Assembly (NCBI GenBank): GCA_963721585.1 | Contig: CAVRJN010000007.1 | Location: 372,001-436,000 of the forward strand | From: Bog-473 sp963721585 | GTDB lineage: Bacteria; Actinomycetota; Acidimicrobiia; Acidimicrobiales; RAAP-2 | Reading direction: 5' to 3' | DNA length: 64,000 nucleotides | In this document: positions 35,408 to 46,802 of the stretch, one piece after another | Layout: each line of letters starts with the position of its first letter | How positions within the stretch are numbered: position 1 is the first letter of the stretch | Notes under the pieces: model-generated | What the model was told of the DNA's origin: nothing | The model's input: the letters and a program-made list of their open reading frames with translations, nothing else | Database searches by the model: none | Program-made: the position numbers and the translations under genes

Positions 35408-36175
35408 TTATCCCACTCCGCCCGAGGGTTGCGCGGTCGTGCCGCCGTCGACCACGAACGTCTGCCCCGTGACCCACGAGGCGGCCTCAGACGCCAGGAA
35501 CAGCGCCGCGGTCGCTATGTCGTCGGGCAGGCCCAACCGGCGAAGTGGGATGTGGGCCGCGATCTTTTCCTCGCCCGCCTCCCACAGAGCGGCGGCCAGC
35601 TTGGTCTTCACCAGACCGGGCGCCAGCGCGTTGACCCGGACGTCGGGGGCCAATTCGAACGAGAGCTGCCGGGTGATGTGGATCACCGCGGCCTTGGTCA
35701 CGTTGTACCATCCGATGCCCGGTTCGACCCCGAGTCCCCCGATGGACGCCACATTGATCACCGAACCGCGCAAGCCCGCCTTGACGGCGGCGGCCGTCCA
35801 GACAAGCACCGCCAGCTGGTTCACCTCGAACGTCTTCTGCGCCCGCACCACGTCGATGTCGATCATCGGTCCGAAGTAGGGGTTGGTTCCGGCGTTGTTG
35901 ACCAGGATGTCGAGCTGTCCGAAGCGGGCCAGCGTCCCGGCCACACAGGACTGCGCGTCCTCGGGCTTTCCGACGTGGGCGGCGGTCCAGGCCACCCGCT
36001 CTTCATCCGCGCCCCGTGCAATGAGACCGGCTGCAGCCTCGGCGAGGTCGTCCGCCTTGCGGGAGGTGATCATGACGTTGGCGCCGGCTTGCGCGAAGCG
36101 GGCGGCGACGGCCAGGCCGATCCCCCGGCTTCCCCCGGTGATCAGCGCCGTCTTTCCGTTGAGTTCGAGCTCCAT
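35408..36175 (-). CDS. Short-chain dehydrogenase/reductase
   Basis: A 255-residue classical SDR: cofactor motif ITGGSRGIGLAV, Arg in ITSRKAD (suggesting NADP), structural NNAG, catalytic Ser in INVASIGG, and Tyr-Lys in WYNVTKAAV. C-terminal GQTFVVDGGTT. Substrate unknown; glucose/3-oxoacyl reductase-like. The open frame runs 506 codons further upstream but that is antisense to the YyaL-like gene. Divergent from that gene with 66 bases between. Confidence 0.92.
   Translation of the reverse strand: MELELNGKTALITGGSRGIGLAVAARFAQAGANVMITSRKADDLAEAAAGLIARGADEERVAWTAAHVGKPEDAQSCVAGTLARFGQLDILVNNAGTNPYFGPMIDIDVVRAQKTFEVNQLAVLVWTAAAVKAGLRGSVINVASIGGLGVEPGIGWYNVTKAAVIHITRQLSFELAPDVRVNALAPGLVKTKLAAALWEAGEEKIAAHIPLRRLGLPDDIATAALFLASEAASWVTGQTFVVDGGTTAQPSGGVG
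35415..35697. repeat. Right copy of a ~280-bp degenerate direct repeat
   Basis: Same sequence family and orientation as 33298-33578; here it is the 3' end of the intact SDR gene. Confidence 0.75.
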
Positions 36176-36241
36176 CGCCTGAGCCTTGCACGACCCCGCG
36201 GGTGTGCCGCCTCCCGGTGAAGGAGCCGTAGCATCGCTCCC

Positions 36242-38301
<2,060 letters not shown>

Positions 38302-38305
<4 letters not shown>

Positions 38306-39204
38306 GCGTGGATCCCGGGACCCACAACGCCGACGAGGTCGGCAACCGCCGACGCATCGGCGGTACCTCCAGCGCAGGCAGAACCGACGCGGGCATCGCC
38401 CGGAGCAGCTCCCACGAGGATGCCGGCCCGGACGACGCCGCGGTGGACCACCCCGCCCCCGGGGAAGCCGCCGAGCCCGGTGCCCTCGACCGCCGCGCAC
38501 CCGAGACGGAGACCGACCCGACGCGCCTCGTCCGCCGCTCGGCCCGCCGCAAGGAGCGCGTCCCGACGGCGGGCGGCTCCACCCTCCACCTTCTGGTGTT
38601 GTCCTCCACGATCGAGGACACCACCGTCGTGGATCTGGCCACACGGACGGTGATGCGGGTCCGGGTGCCCTGGCCCGAGGGGCACGAACCCGATATCAGC
38701 ACCTTCGACGTCGTGGAGGTGACCTTGGCCGAGGACCCAGAACGGGACGACCTCGCCCGGCCGGAGGCGACCACCGTGGCCGACCTCCCTCGCCACGTCG
38801 GCACGCTGCGGGGTCGGCATCTCCGCAAGCTCCTGCGACGGTTGGTGGCCACCCCCGACGGTCCGCTGCTCGGATTCCCGGGGCCGTCGGCGCCCTACTG
38901 GGAGTTCCGGGGTTTCCGCCCGTCGGTGGCGTTGATCGAGCCGACGAGGCGGCCGCAGCTGATCCGGCGGCAGGCGGACGGCACGACCTGGGTCCGCTTC
39001 GGTTGGGACCGCGACGACGTCTGGCTGCCCGTCGAGGACCGCAACGCTGCCCGCGCCCTCGATGCGGCCCGCCGCGAACGCCTGAGCGGCAAGAGCCTCT
39101 CCACCGCGTTGGGATTCGAGCCCCAATACCTCCTGGTGACCGTCAGCCCCCCTCGGGACGGCCACTGCTACAAGGTGTGCGCGGCGGTGCTGCCACGCGG
39201 GTGA
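38302..39204 (+). CDS. Conserved hypothetical protein
   Basis: A 300-residue protein. The first 95 residues are charged and low complexity; the rest is a mixed alpha/beta domain with TLHLLVLSSTIEDTTVVDL, GTLRGRHLRKLLRRLVATP and YWEFRGFRPSVALIEP. No family recognised. Its start overlaps the stop of the YyaL-like gene (ATGA), implying co-translation. Confidence 0.7.
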
Positions 39205-39237
39205 CCCGAACGCCCCTGGAGAGGGGACGGATCCGGC

Positions 39238-39909
39238 TCAGCGGCCGAGCTTGCCCCCCGCCAGGTCCTCGGCCATCGCCCAGCCGAACGCCACCAGGCG
39301 GTCGCCCCGGTCGGCCTTGAAGCTGTCGAAGTGCGTCTCGACCCCCTCGGGGATCTTGACCTTGGCAGCCACGAAGTCCAGGCCGCCGGCGACCGAGCCG
39401 TCGCCCTTCAGCACGAAGGTGCGGTCGTCGAGGCGGCTCTCGCAGCCGAAACGCTTCGAGAGCCGACGCGCCCAGGCCCGCTCCTCGCCCGAGGACTTGT
39501 GGCCCGGGAAGGGCACGACGTCCTGCAGACCGTTGAAGGCACGAAACCCCTCGGGCGTCAGCAGTCGCGTCCCCAAGAGGACGTCCTCGTCGGGAAAGGC
39601 CAGCAGAGCCCGCCGGTACTGGTCCGCCATAATGGCCTTGAGAGCCGCCTCCGCCCGTGAGGTGCGATCGACCAGTGCCAGACCGACCAGGAGGGAGGGA
39701 GTCCCCCCGATCCGCTCGAGGGTGCAGAACGAGTAGCCCCGCAGCTTGTTTCCCTCCCGGGCCTGGGTGATGAGCACCCACGCCTCACGCTCTTTGGAGA
39801 GATAGCCGATGTCGAAACCGGGCGGCCGGTCCGCACAAAGATCCGCCATTTCAACGAGCTCAGTATCACTGAGCGCAGTGCAATCCTTCGTGCTCACTAC
39901 GATCGGCAT
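39238..39909 (-). CDS. Hypothetical protein, possibly GNAT-like
   Basis: A 223-residue soluble protein. The order EAWVLITQ, GYSFCTLERIGG, SLLVGLALVDR, then a helix (AEAALKAIMADQYRRALLAF) recalls an N-acetyltransferase fold, but no acetyl-CoA binding R/Q-x-x-G-x-G/A loop is evident. Treated as unknown. Start ATG at 39907-39909. Stands alone between unknown gene and dnaE. Confidence 0.65.
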   Translation of the reverse strand: MPIVVSTKDCTALSDTELVEMADLCADRPPGFDIGYLSKEREAWVLITQAREGNKLRGYSFCTLERIGGTPSLLVGLALVDRTSRAEAALKAIMADQYRRALLAFPDEDVLLGTRLLTPEGFRAFNGLQDVVPFPGHKSSGEERAWARRLSKRFGCESRLDDRTFVLKGDGSVAGGLDFVAAKVKIPEGVETHFDSFKADRGDRLVAFGWAMAEDLAGGKLGR

Positions 39910-40035
39910 GGGTTCAGTCTACTGGTTGTGTTCAACGCGTTCCCAACCGGCCCGGGCGCTCGGGTAGGGGAAACCGCACGCCGGCACCCACACCGCCCCA
40001 GGTCAGACGGACTTTCTGCCGCCTGTCGCCATCCC

Positions 40036-43000
40036 TCAGGAGAGGACGGCGCTCTGCCCGAGCAGCCGTTTGAGCTCACCCACCAGGCCGTTGCGGCAGT
40101 CCACGTTGAACTCCGGGGGGAGGCGCAGAACCTTGGCACCGACGTGGAGCAGCACCGGTGACTGCCCAGGGTGCCCGCTCAACACGTCCTTCAACCCGTC
40201 GACCTTGGCATCGGTGAGCACGCCCAGGGGCAGCGTGATGTGCAGATCCTCCTGGCCCCGCTCGAGGATCGGGCGTGAGACCTCCATGCAGACGATCTTC
40301 GGTTCTTCCTCACGCATGTCGAGCCGGCCCCGCACGACCAGGATGGCATCGTTCTCGATCAGGGCGCCGTACTCGGCCATGGTCTTGGGGAAGACGAACA
40401 CCTCCATCGCCGCCTGCAGATCTTCGAGCACGAATCGGGCCATCAGGTCACCCTTCTTCGTGTACGAGCGCTTCAGCTCCGTCACCACGCCCCCCACCGA
40501 CCGGACCGGTGCGCGGTCCCCCACCGCTGTGTCGTCCTCGCGCATGTCCGAGAGCGAGCAGTCGGTGTAGCGGGCCATCGCCGCCTCGTAGCCCATCAGT
40601 GGGTGGTCGCTCACGTAGAGGCCGAGCATCTCCTTCTCGAAGGCAAGGCGCTGGGCCTTGTCGAATTCGGTGTCGGGGATGGCCACCTTGGCCCCACCCC
40701 AGCCGGGGTCGGCCTGCTCCTCGTCCTCGAAGGCGGCGAAAAGGGACGTGATACCCAGATCCTGCTCCTTGCGGCGCTCGATCGTGCGGTCGACCACGGA
40801 CTCGAGCACGAGGCACAGCCCCTGGCGTGGGTGGCCGAACGAATCGAACGCCCCCCCTTTGACCAGTGACTCCATGGTCCGCTTGTTGAGGACGACGGGG
40901 TCGACCCTGGCGCAGAAGTCGAAGATGTCCTCGAATGGCCCGTTGGCGTTGCGCTCGCCCACGATCCGGTCCACCAGGCCCTCGCCGACGTTGCGCACCG
41001 CCGCCAGACCGAAGACGATCGACTGCTCGGGGCGGCGCGTGCCGTCCTCCCCGACGGTGATGTCCGGCGCGAATTCCGCCACCGAGCGGTTCACATCGGG
41101 CACCAGCACGTCGATCCCCATCGAACGGCACTCGGCGAGGTAGACGGCTGTCTTGTCCTTGTTGTCCTTGACCGACGAGAGCAGCGCCGACATGTACTCG
41201 ACCGGGTAGTGCGCCTTGAGCCACGCCGTCTGGTAGGCCACGAGGCCGTAGCCGTAGGAGTGGGATTTGTTGAACGCGTAGTCGGCGAAGGGCTCGATGA
41301 TGTCGAAGAGCTGCGTCCCGAGCTCGTCGCCGTAGCCCTCGGCGACACAGCCGGCGATGAACTTCTCGCGTTCGGCGGCGATCAGCTTGCGGATCTTCTT
41401 GCCGCACGCTTTGCGCAGGTTGTCCGCTTCCTCGAGGCTGTAGCCCGCGAACTTCTGGGCGACCCGCATCACGGACTCCTGGTAGAGCATCAGCCCGTAC
41501 GTGTCCTTGAGGATGGGCTCGATGTCCGGGTGCAGGTAGGTGAGCGGCTTGCGACCGTTCTTCAACTCTGGATAGTCCCGGTGCATGTTGGCGGCCATGG
41601 GCCCCGGGCGGTAGAGGGCAACGAGTGCAGCGACGTCGTCGAAGCTCGTCGGAGCGAGCGCGCGCAGGGTCTGGCGCATCGCGGTTCCCTCGAGCTGGAA
41701 CACGCCGATCGACTCGGCGCGGCGCAGCATCTCGAGAGTCGGCTCGTCGTCCAGGTCGACCCCGTCGATGTCGGGCCGCATCCCGGTCTCGGCCTCGATC
41801 AGGTCGAGTGCACGCTCCATGACCGAGAGGTTGCGCAAGCCCAGGAAGTCCATCTTGAGCAGTCCGAGGTCCTCCACCCCGTGCATTTCGTATTGGGTGA
41901 CGATCGGCGCGTCCTCGGGATTCTCGCCTGCACCGGGCTTGCGCTGAATGGGCAGGTAGTCCGTCAGCGGATCGCGGGAGATCACCACGGCAGCGGCGTG
42001 GATGCCGTCCTGGCGCCGCAACCCCTCGAGCCCGAGGGCGACCTCAATGACCTCTTTGGCGTCGGGGTCGCCCTCGCGCATGGCGCGCAGCTCGGCCGCC
42101 GCCGCGAACCCCTCCTCGTGCCCGTCGGTCTTGGTGACACATGCGTGCAGCGGCGTGTCGCGACCCATCACGAGAGGCGGCATCGCCTTGGCGATCCGGT
42201 CGCCGACGATGTAGGGCTTGCCGAGCACCCGCGCTGCGTCGCGCACGGCGGCCCGCGCCTTGATCGTCGAGAAGGTGATGACCTGCGCCACACGATCGCT
42301 GCCGTATTTCTCCGCCGCGTAGCGCATGACGTCGGCGCGGTAGCGCTCGTCGAAGTCCATGTCGATGTCGGGCATCTGCTTGCGGCCGGGGTTGAGGAAG
42401 CGCTCGAAGAGCAGGTCGTAACGGATCGGGTCGAGGTCCACGATCTTCAGGCAGTAGGCCACGCAGCACCCGGCTGCCGACCCTCGGCCGGGCCCGACCC
42501 GGATCTTCGAGTCGCGGGCGAAGCGGATCAGGTCCCACACGACGAGGAAGTAGGCGGCGAAGCCCATGTTCCCGATGACCCCCAGCTCGTAGTCGAGTCG
42601 CTCGACCACCTCGTCGGGCAGCGAGGCGCCGTAGCGCTCCCGCGCGCCCTCGTAGGTGAGGTCACGCAGATACGCCAGCGCCCGCTCCTCGTAGGTCTCG
42701 CCGCTGAACCGGTCCGGCACCGGGAACTCGGGCAGGCTCGGCTTGCCGAGCTCAATCTGCACGTCGGCGCGCTCCGCGATCAGCAAGGTGTTGTCGCACG
42801 CCTCGGGCACCTCGCGGAAGAGATGACGCATTTCCGCTGCCGTCTTGAGGTAGTGCTCCGTGCCCTCGAACTTGAAGCGATTGGTGTCGGAGAGAAGGGC
42901 GCCGGTCTGCACGCACAAGAGGGCGTCGTGGGCGACCGCGTCCTCACGGTGAGTGTAATGGCTGTCGTTGGTGGCGAGGAGCGGCGCGTCAATGCGGCGG

Positions 43001-43626
43001 GCGATCTCGATCAGCTGGGGATTCGTCCGGTGCTGGTCGGCGATTCCGTGGTCCTGCAGCTCGACGAAGAGGTTGTCCCGGCCGAAGATGTCCTGCAGCC
43101 GGGCCGCCTTCTTCTCCGCCCCCTCGACGTCGCCCGCCAACAACGCCTGGAGCACGACGCCGCCCAGGCACCCCGTGGTGGCGATCAGCCCCTCGTGGTG
43201 GCGCTCCAGCAGCTCCCAGTCGACCCGCGGCTTGTAGTAGTAACCCTCCAGGTACGCGGCGGAGGACAGCTGCATGAGGTTGCGGTAGCCCTCGACCGTC
43301 TCCGCCAGCAGGGTGAGGTGGTAGTAGAGCTTCTGGCCCCCGTCGACGTCGCCCCCCGTGTCGTCCACGCGGCCCCGGCGAACTGGCCGCTCCAGGCGGG
43401 ACTCGCCAGCCATGTAGGACTCGGTCCCGATGATGGGCACCACGCCCTGGTCACGGCAGGCCTTGTAGAAATCCAGGACGCCGTACATGTTCCCGTGGTC
43501 CGTGATGCCGAGGGCCGGCTGGCCGTCTGCCACGGCGGCCGCGACGAGGTCCCCCACCCGAGCCGCCCCGTCCAGCATGGAGAACTCGGTGTGGGTGTGC
43601 AGATGCGTAAACGACCGCTCCGACAC
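40036..43626 (-). CDS. dnaE: DNA polymerase III alpha subunit
   Basis: The replicative polymerase, 1,196 residues. The N-terminal PHP domain has HLHTHTEFSMLDGA and GITDHGNMYG. The polymerase core has GPGRGSAAGC and the catalytic Asp pair in MPDIDMDFDERYR, with the third in KMDFLGLRNLSV. A helix-hairpin-helix and an OB domain (VGGVVTELKRSYTKKGDLMARF) follow near the C-terminus. This is the DnaE1-type layout. The GTG at 43624-43626, with AAAGGAGG just before it, is preferred to the in-frame GTG 6 codons earlier. Confidence 0.97.
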   Translation of the reverse strand: MSERSFTHLHTHTEFSMLDGAARVGDLVAAAVADGQPALGITDHGNMYGVLDFYKACRDQGVVPIIGTESYMAGESRLERPVRRGRVDDTGGDVDGGQKLYYHLTLLAETVEGYRNLMQLSSAAYLEGYYYKPRVDWELLERHHEGLIATTGCLGGVVLQALLAGDVEGAEKKAARLQDIFGRDNLFVELQDHGIADQHRTNPQLIEIARRIDAPLLATNDSHYTHREDAVAHDALLCVQTGALLSDTNRFKFEGTEHYLKTAAEMRHLFREVPEACDNTLLIAERADVQIELGKPSLPEFPVPDRFSGETYEERALAYLRDLTYEGARERYGASLPDEVVERLDYELGVIGNMGFAAYFLVVWDLIRFARDSKIRVGPGRGSAAGCCVAYCLKIVDLDPIRYDLLFERFLNPGRKQMPDIDMDFDERYRADVMRYAAEKYGSDRVAQVITFSTIKARAAVRDAARVLGKPYIVGDRIAKAMPPLVMGRDTPLHACVTKTDGHEEGFAAAAELRAMREGDPDAKEVIEVALGLEGLRRQDGIHAAAVVISRDPLTDYLPIQRKPGAGENPEDAPIVTQYEMHGVEDLGLLKMDFLGLRNLSVMERALDLIEAETGMRPDIDGVDLDDEPTLEMLRRAESIGVFQLEGTAMRQTLRALAPTSFDDVAALVALYRPGPMAANMHRDYPELKNGRKPLTYLHPDIEPILKDTYGLMLYQESVMRVAQKFAGYSLEEADNLRKACGKKIRKLIAAEREKFIAGCVAEGYGDELGTQLFDIIEPFADYAFNKSHSYGYGLVAYQTAWLKAHYPVEYMSALLSSVKDNKDKTAVYLAECRSMGIDVLVPDVNRSVAEFAPDITVGEDGTRRPEQSIVFGLAAVRNVGEGLVDRIVGERNANGPFEDIFDFCARVDPVVLNKRTMESLVKGGAFDSFGHPRQGLCLVLESVVDRTIERRKEQDLGITSLFAAFEDEEQADPGWGGAKVAIPDTEFDKAQRLAFEKEMLGLYVSDHPLMGYEAAMARYTDCSLSDMREDDTAVGDRAPVRSVGGVVTELKRSYTKKGDLMARFVLEDLQAAMEVFVFPKTMAEYGALIENDAILVVRGRLDMREEEPKIVCMEVSRPILERGQEDLHITLPLGVLTDAKVDGLKDVLSGHPGQSPVLLHVGAKVLRLPPEFNVDCRNGLVGELKRLLGQSAVLS

Positions 43627-43744
43627 CGGCCCTCCTTTCGCCACGTCCTGTGGAACTACAGCAGTGTCATTCGCCCCGGACTCAGCAATCTATCCCGTCA
43701 CGCGGTGGTGTGGACGATTGATTCGAGCCGCTTCCGGTTTCCGG

Positions 43745-44266
43745 TCAGAGGTACGCGCCCGTCCGCCCCGACTCGCCGGCGGAGGGCAGCCCGCGCTGGC
43801 GCATCTCCTCGAGCTGGGCCCGGGCAGCCATCTGCTGTGACATGAGCGTTGCCTGAATGCCGTGGAACAGGCCTTCGAGCCAGCCGACGAGCTGTGCCTG
43901 CGCGATGCGCAACTCGGCGTCGCTCGGCGCATCGTTGCCGAAGGGCGGGGCCATCCGCTCGAGCTCTGCCACCAGGTCGGGGGACAACACCTGGGAGAGA
44001 TCGCGGATCGACTGCTCGTAGATCTCCCGGAGCCGGACGCGGCTCTTCTCGTCGAGCGGTGCGGACCGCACCTCGTCGAGCAGGGTCTTCACCATGGAAC
44101 CGATCCGGAGGACCTTGGCCGGCTCGTTCACCGACTCCGTCTGCCGCTCCTCGCCGGCCTCGTCCCGGCTACCTCCGGCCAGCACCTCGTCGGGTGAGAT
44201 CACGCCAAGGGGCCCGTCGTCGGGATCCTGCTTCTCCGTCACGTCATCGTTCGTCGTGTCAGCCAT
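43745..44266 (-). CDS. bpa: Bacterial proteasome activator
   Basis: Bpa forms a ring that opens the 20S proteasome without ATP. The 173-residue product matches the mycobacterial protein closely in pattern: acidic N-terminus, EPAKVLRIGSMVKTLLDEVR, a four-helix core with SDAELRIAQAQLVGWLEGLF and HGIQATLMSQQMAARAQL, and an unstructured tail ending GAYL. The last residues (GQYL in mycobacteria) dock into the proteasome. This implies proteasome genes elsewhere in the genome. The ATG at 44264-44266 gives the usual length; upstream in-frame sequence is not family-like. Confidence 0.88.
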   Translation of the reverse strand: MADTTNDDVTEKQDPDDGPLGVISPDEVLAGGSRDEAGEERQTESVNEPAKVLRIGSMVKTLLDEVRSAPLDEKSRVRLREIYEQSIRDLSQVLSPDLVAELERMAPPFGNDAPSDAELRIAQAQLVGWLEGLFHGIQATLMSQQMAARAQLEEMRQRGLPSAGESGRTGAYL

Positions 44267-44359
44267 GCTGCCTTCCGTCCTGTCGGGTTGTCTCGGCCGA
44301 GCCTGCCCATGCTCTCCGCGCGTTCGACGGGCCAATGTAGCCACAGGCGGGTTCCGCGC

Positions 44360-45550
44360 TCACGGGACCCTCCAGCCCAGAAGCGGGATGTACATCTCCG
44401 CCGGCGTCAAGGACCCGTGTCGCGCTTTGAGTCGCAGCTCACCGGTGTCGGCGGGGTCGAGGAAGGCCGTCGGGGCGAACGGCACCAGGGCGACGTCGCC
44501 GAGCCGCGACGCCACCTCGACCGAGGGCACGCCACCGAGCCACCCGTCGGCAATCAGCTGCTCTTTCGTACGCACCCAGGCGACATCGCCGTGGAGAGCC
44601 GATGCCATCGCCGCGACGTCCGCGGCCGCGCCGGGACGAACGTGCAGCCAGCGGAACCGTCCTTCTCCGCTGATCAGGGTCACGGCCTCCATGATCTCGG
44701 GACCGATGAGCTCGACTGCGTTGCCCACCTCGACCTGCCCGTGATCCGCCGTGACGACGAGCACGGACCCCGACGGGAGCGCTTGGAGCACGTCACCGAC
44801 GAGGCGATCGACCGCCTGGAGCTCGTCGTCGTAGTAACGGCCCAGCCCCTCGGCGTGGGCCACCTTGTCGATCCCCTCGTAGTAGGCGTACACGAACGGA
44901 GCGCCGCCCGCGGTCAGCTCCCGGACAGCGGTCACGAGTCCGGCCGGCGTGTGCCAGCGGTGCAGCTCCAGCCGGCCCAGGTGGGCCGCGGTGAACCCCG
45001 TCGGCCCGAAGTCGTGCCGGGTGACCACCGGGACGGGACCCGGCGCGCCGGGAAACGACTCGAACGGCTGGAACGTCGGGGGCGGCAGGGACATCCGGGC
45101 GTCCGCACCCCGGAGCGACCACTGGAGGACGTTCATGACCTCGCCGTCGACGGCCACCCGATACCCGACCACACCGTGCTCGGCAGGCACCTTCCCCGTG
45201 ACGAGCGTGGTCAGGGCGCACGCCGTGGTGCTCGGGGCCACCGAGGTGATGGGACCCCCGACACCGCCGGTAAGCACGGGGACCAGCGTGGCACGCTCAC
45301 GGAGCTGCTCCTCACCGAGCCCGTCGATCACGAGAAGCACGATCTGCTCGGCTCCTGTTACCGGGGCGGGAAACCAATCCGGCAGCGCCGTGCGGCCCGG
45401 ATGGGCCAACTCGCCGAGCAGCGTCGGCACGACACGGTGCAGGCAGGGGCCATCCCAGTCGGGCAGGATCGGGTCGGGCCGGTCTCCGGGCTGCGTTCCC
45501 TCTCCGCGGGGCACTGAAAGGGTCGCCTGCGCCGGTCCGCCGTCACTCAC
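44360..45550 (-). CDS. Alkaline-phosphatase superfamily protein (nucleotide pyrophosphatase/phosphodiesterase type)
   Basis: A 396-residue metal-dependent phosphodiesterase. IVLLVIDGLGEEQL gives the first metal Asp, APSTTACALTTLVTG the nucleophile Thr region, YEGIDKVAHAEG and VVTADHGQV further metal ligands, and ARHGSLTPAEMYIPLL the closing motif. Substrate unknown. The frame is open to 45628, but that would overlap the divergent Rrf2 gene; the GTG at 45548-45550 is chosen. Confidence 0.85.
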   Translation of the reverse strand: MSDGGPAQATLSVPRGEGTQPGDRPDPILPDWDGPCLHRVVPTLLGELAHPGRTALPDWFPAPVTGAEQIVLLVIDGLGEEQLRERATLVPVLTGGVGGPITSVAPSTTACALTTLVTGKVPAEHGVVGYRVAVDGEVMNVLQWSLRGADARMSLPPPTFQPFESFPGAPGPVPVVTRHDFGPTGFTAAHLGRLELHRWHTPAGLVTAVRELTAGGAPFVYAYYEGIDKVAHAEGLGRYYDDELQAVDRLVGDVLQALPSGSVLVVTADHGQVEVGNAVELIGPEIMEAVTLISGEGRFRWLHVRPGAAADVAAMASALHGDVAWVRTKEQLIADGWLGGVPSVEVASRLGDVALVPFAPTAFLDPADTGELRLKARHGSLTPAEMYIPLLGWRVP

Positions 45551-45614
45551 GATCGGACACCCTAGGACCCACGCACCCCCTCTACCCGCGAACGGGCCGG
45601 TAGGATTACCCGTT

Positions 45615-46049
45615 GTGAGGGTTTCCACACGGGGTGATTACGCCAGTCGGGCGCTGCTCTCGCTCGCCCTTCATGGAGCCGAGACGCCCACCTCGGTCAG
45701 GGATATCGCTGTCCGGACGGCCCTGCCCCAGCCCTACCTCGAGCAGATCCTCCTGGCGCTCAAGGGCGCAGGTCTGGTCCGGTCGAAGCGCGGTGTGGGG
45801 GGCGGCTACGTGCTCGCCCGGCCTCCCGAGGAGATCTCCCTCGCCCAGATCGTGTCGGCCGTCGACGGTCCCATCGCAGCCGGCGACTTCGGGGAGCCAC
45901 ACGAAAATGGCGCCTGCGACCATGAGGGCCAGTGCGTCCTGCTGGCCGTCTGGGCTGACGTGGGAGAGACCATCCGTACCAGGCTGCAGTCCTACAGCCT
46001 GGCCGACATGGTTGCCAGGGCCCAGGGTGGCGTGGTGGCGACGGTCTAG
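45615..46049 (+). CDS. Rrf2-family transcriptional regulator
   Basis: A 144-residue winged-helix protein: STRGDYASRALLSLAL, RTALPQPYLEQILLALKGAG, and the wing VRSKRGVGGGYVLARPPEEI. The cluster-binding region has only two clear cysteines, ACDHEGQC, with no third Cys at the IscR/NsrR position, so the sensed signal (Fe-S, redox or metabolite) is open. GTG start. Divergent from the phosphodiesterase gene, a possible target. Confidence 0.9.
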   Translation: MRVSTRGDYASRALLSLALHGAETPTSVRDIAVRTALPQPYLEQILLALKGAGLVRSKRGVGGGYVLARPPEEISLAQIVSAVDGPIAAGDFGEPHENGACDHEGQCVLLAVWADVGETIRTRLQSYSLADMVARAQGGVVATV

Positions 46050-46071
46050 ACCGAGCTCTGCCCCGCCCACG

Positions 46072-46644
46072 TCATCCCCTGATGTTCCACGCCTCTATCG
46101 ACGGCCACTCGAGGTCCCAGCCGAGGACGCAGACCGCCCCGGTGCGAAGCAGGAACAGGCGACCGGCCACGGGGGGCAGTCCGAGCCACCGCGCCGCCAG
46201 GACGCGGAGGACGTGCCCGTGGGCCACGCAGAGCGTGTCGGATTCGATCTCTCGCGCCCGCTGAATGACCCGGTCGGTCCGCCGGCCGACGTCGGCAGCC
46301 GTTTCGCCCTCGGGCACGCCGTCGTCCCAGATCGTCCAGCCGGGTCTGAACTCCCGGATTTCGGGGGTGGTCAATCCTTCGTAGGCGCCGTAATCCCACT
46401 CGACCAGGTCGGGGTCCGACTGCCCGAGGAACCCGGCCAGGGTGCAGGTCTCCGCCGCCCGGACCAGCGGGCTGGTGAGCACCTGTCCGAACGTGGCGGG
46501 ACCGACCTGACGGACGAGGAGGCCGGCGGCTTTCGCCTGCTCACAGCCCTCGGGGAGGAGCGGAATATCGGTGCGGCTCGTGTGTTTCCCGGTCTCGGAC
46601 CACTGCGTCGCGCCGTGTCGAAGGAGCACCATTCGCCCGGGCAT
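46072..46644 (-). CDS. Histidine phosphatase (phosphoglycerate mutase-like)
   Basis: A 190-residue protein with the catalytic RHG in VLLRHGATQWSETGKH, the Glu in LVEWDYGAYEG and the second His in LCVAHGHVLRVLA. Such proteins dephosphorylate sugar phosphates or other small molecules. The ATG at 46642-46644 is chosen; an upstream start adds an unrelated Arg-rich leader. Convergent with the Rrf2 gene. Confidence 0.88.
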   Translation of the reverse strand: MPGRMVLLRHGATQWSETGKHTSRTDIPLLPEGCEQAKAAGLLVRQVGPATFGQVLTSPLVRAAETCTLAGFLGQSDPDLVEWDYGAYEGLTTPEIREFRPGWTIWDDGVPEGETAADVGRRTDRVIQRAREIESDTLCVAHGHVLRVLAARWLGLPPVAGRLFLLRTGAVCVLGWDLEWPSIEAWNIRG

Positions 46645-46802
46645 GGGGCGTAGACCAGCACGGGCGGGCAGGCGGCGCAAACCCGGCACGAACACCCGGA
46701 TGGAATGATCCGGAGGCTGACTCGGTTATACCCGTCAGGTTGATCCCGGATTCGCCCGGGTACGTACGACTGAGAGTGAGCGAAACAACGTCTGGAGCGA
46801 TG

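Noticed and set aside
41209..43845. 878-codon plus-strand open frame opposite dnaE
   Set aside because: Antisense shadow of dnaE; rich in Arg, Gly, His and Val with no domain.
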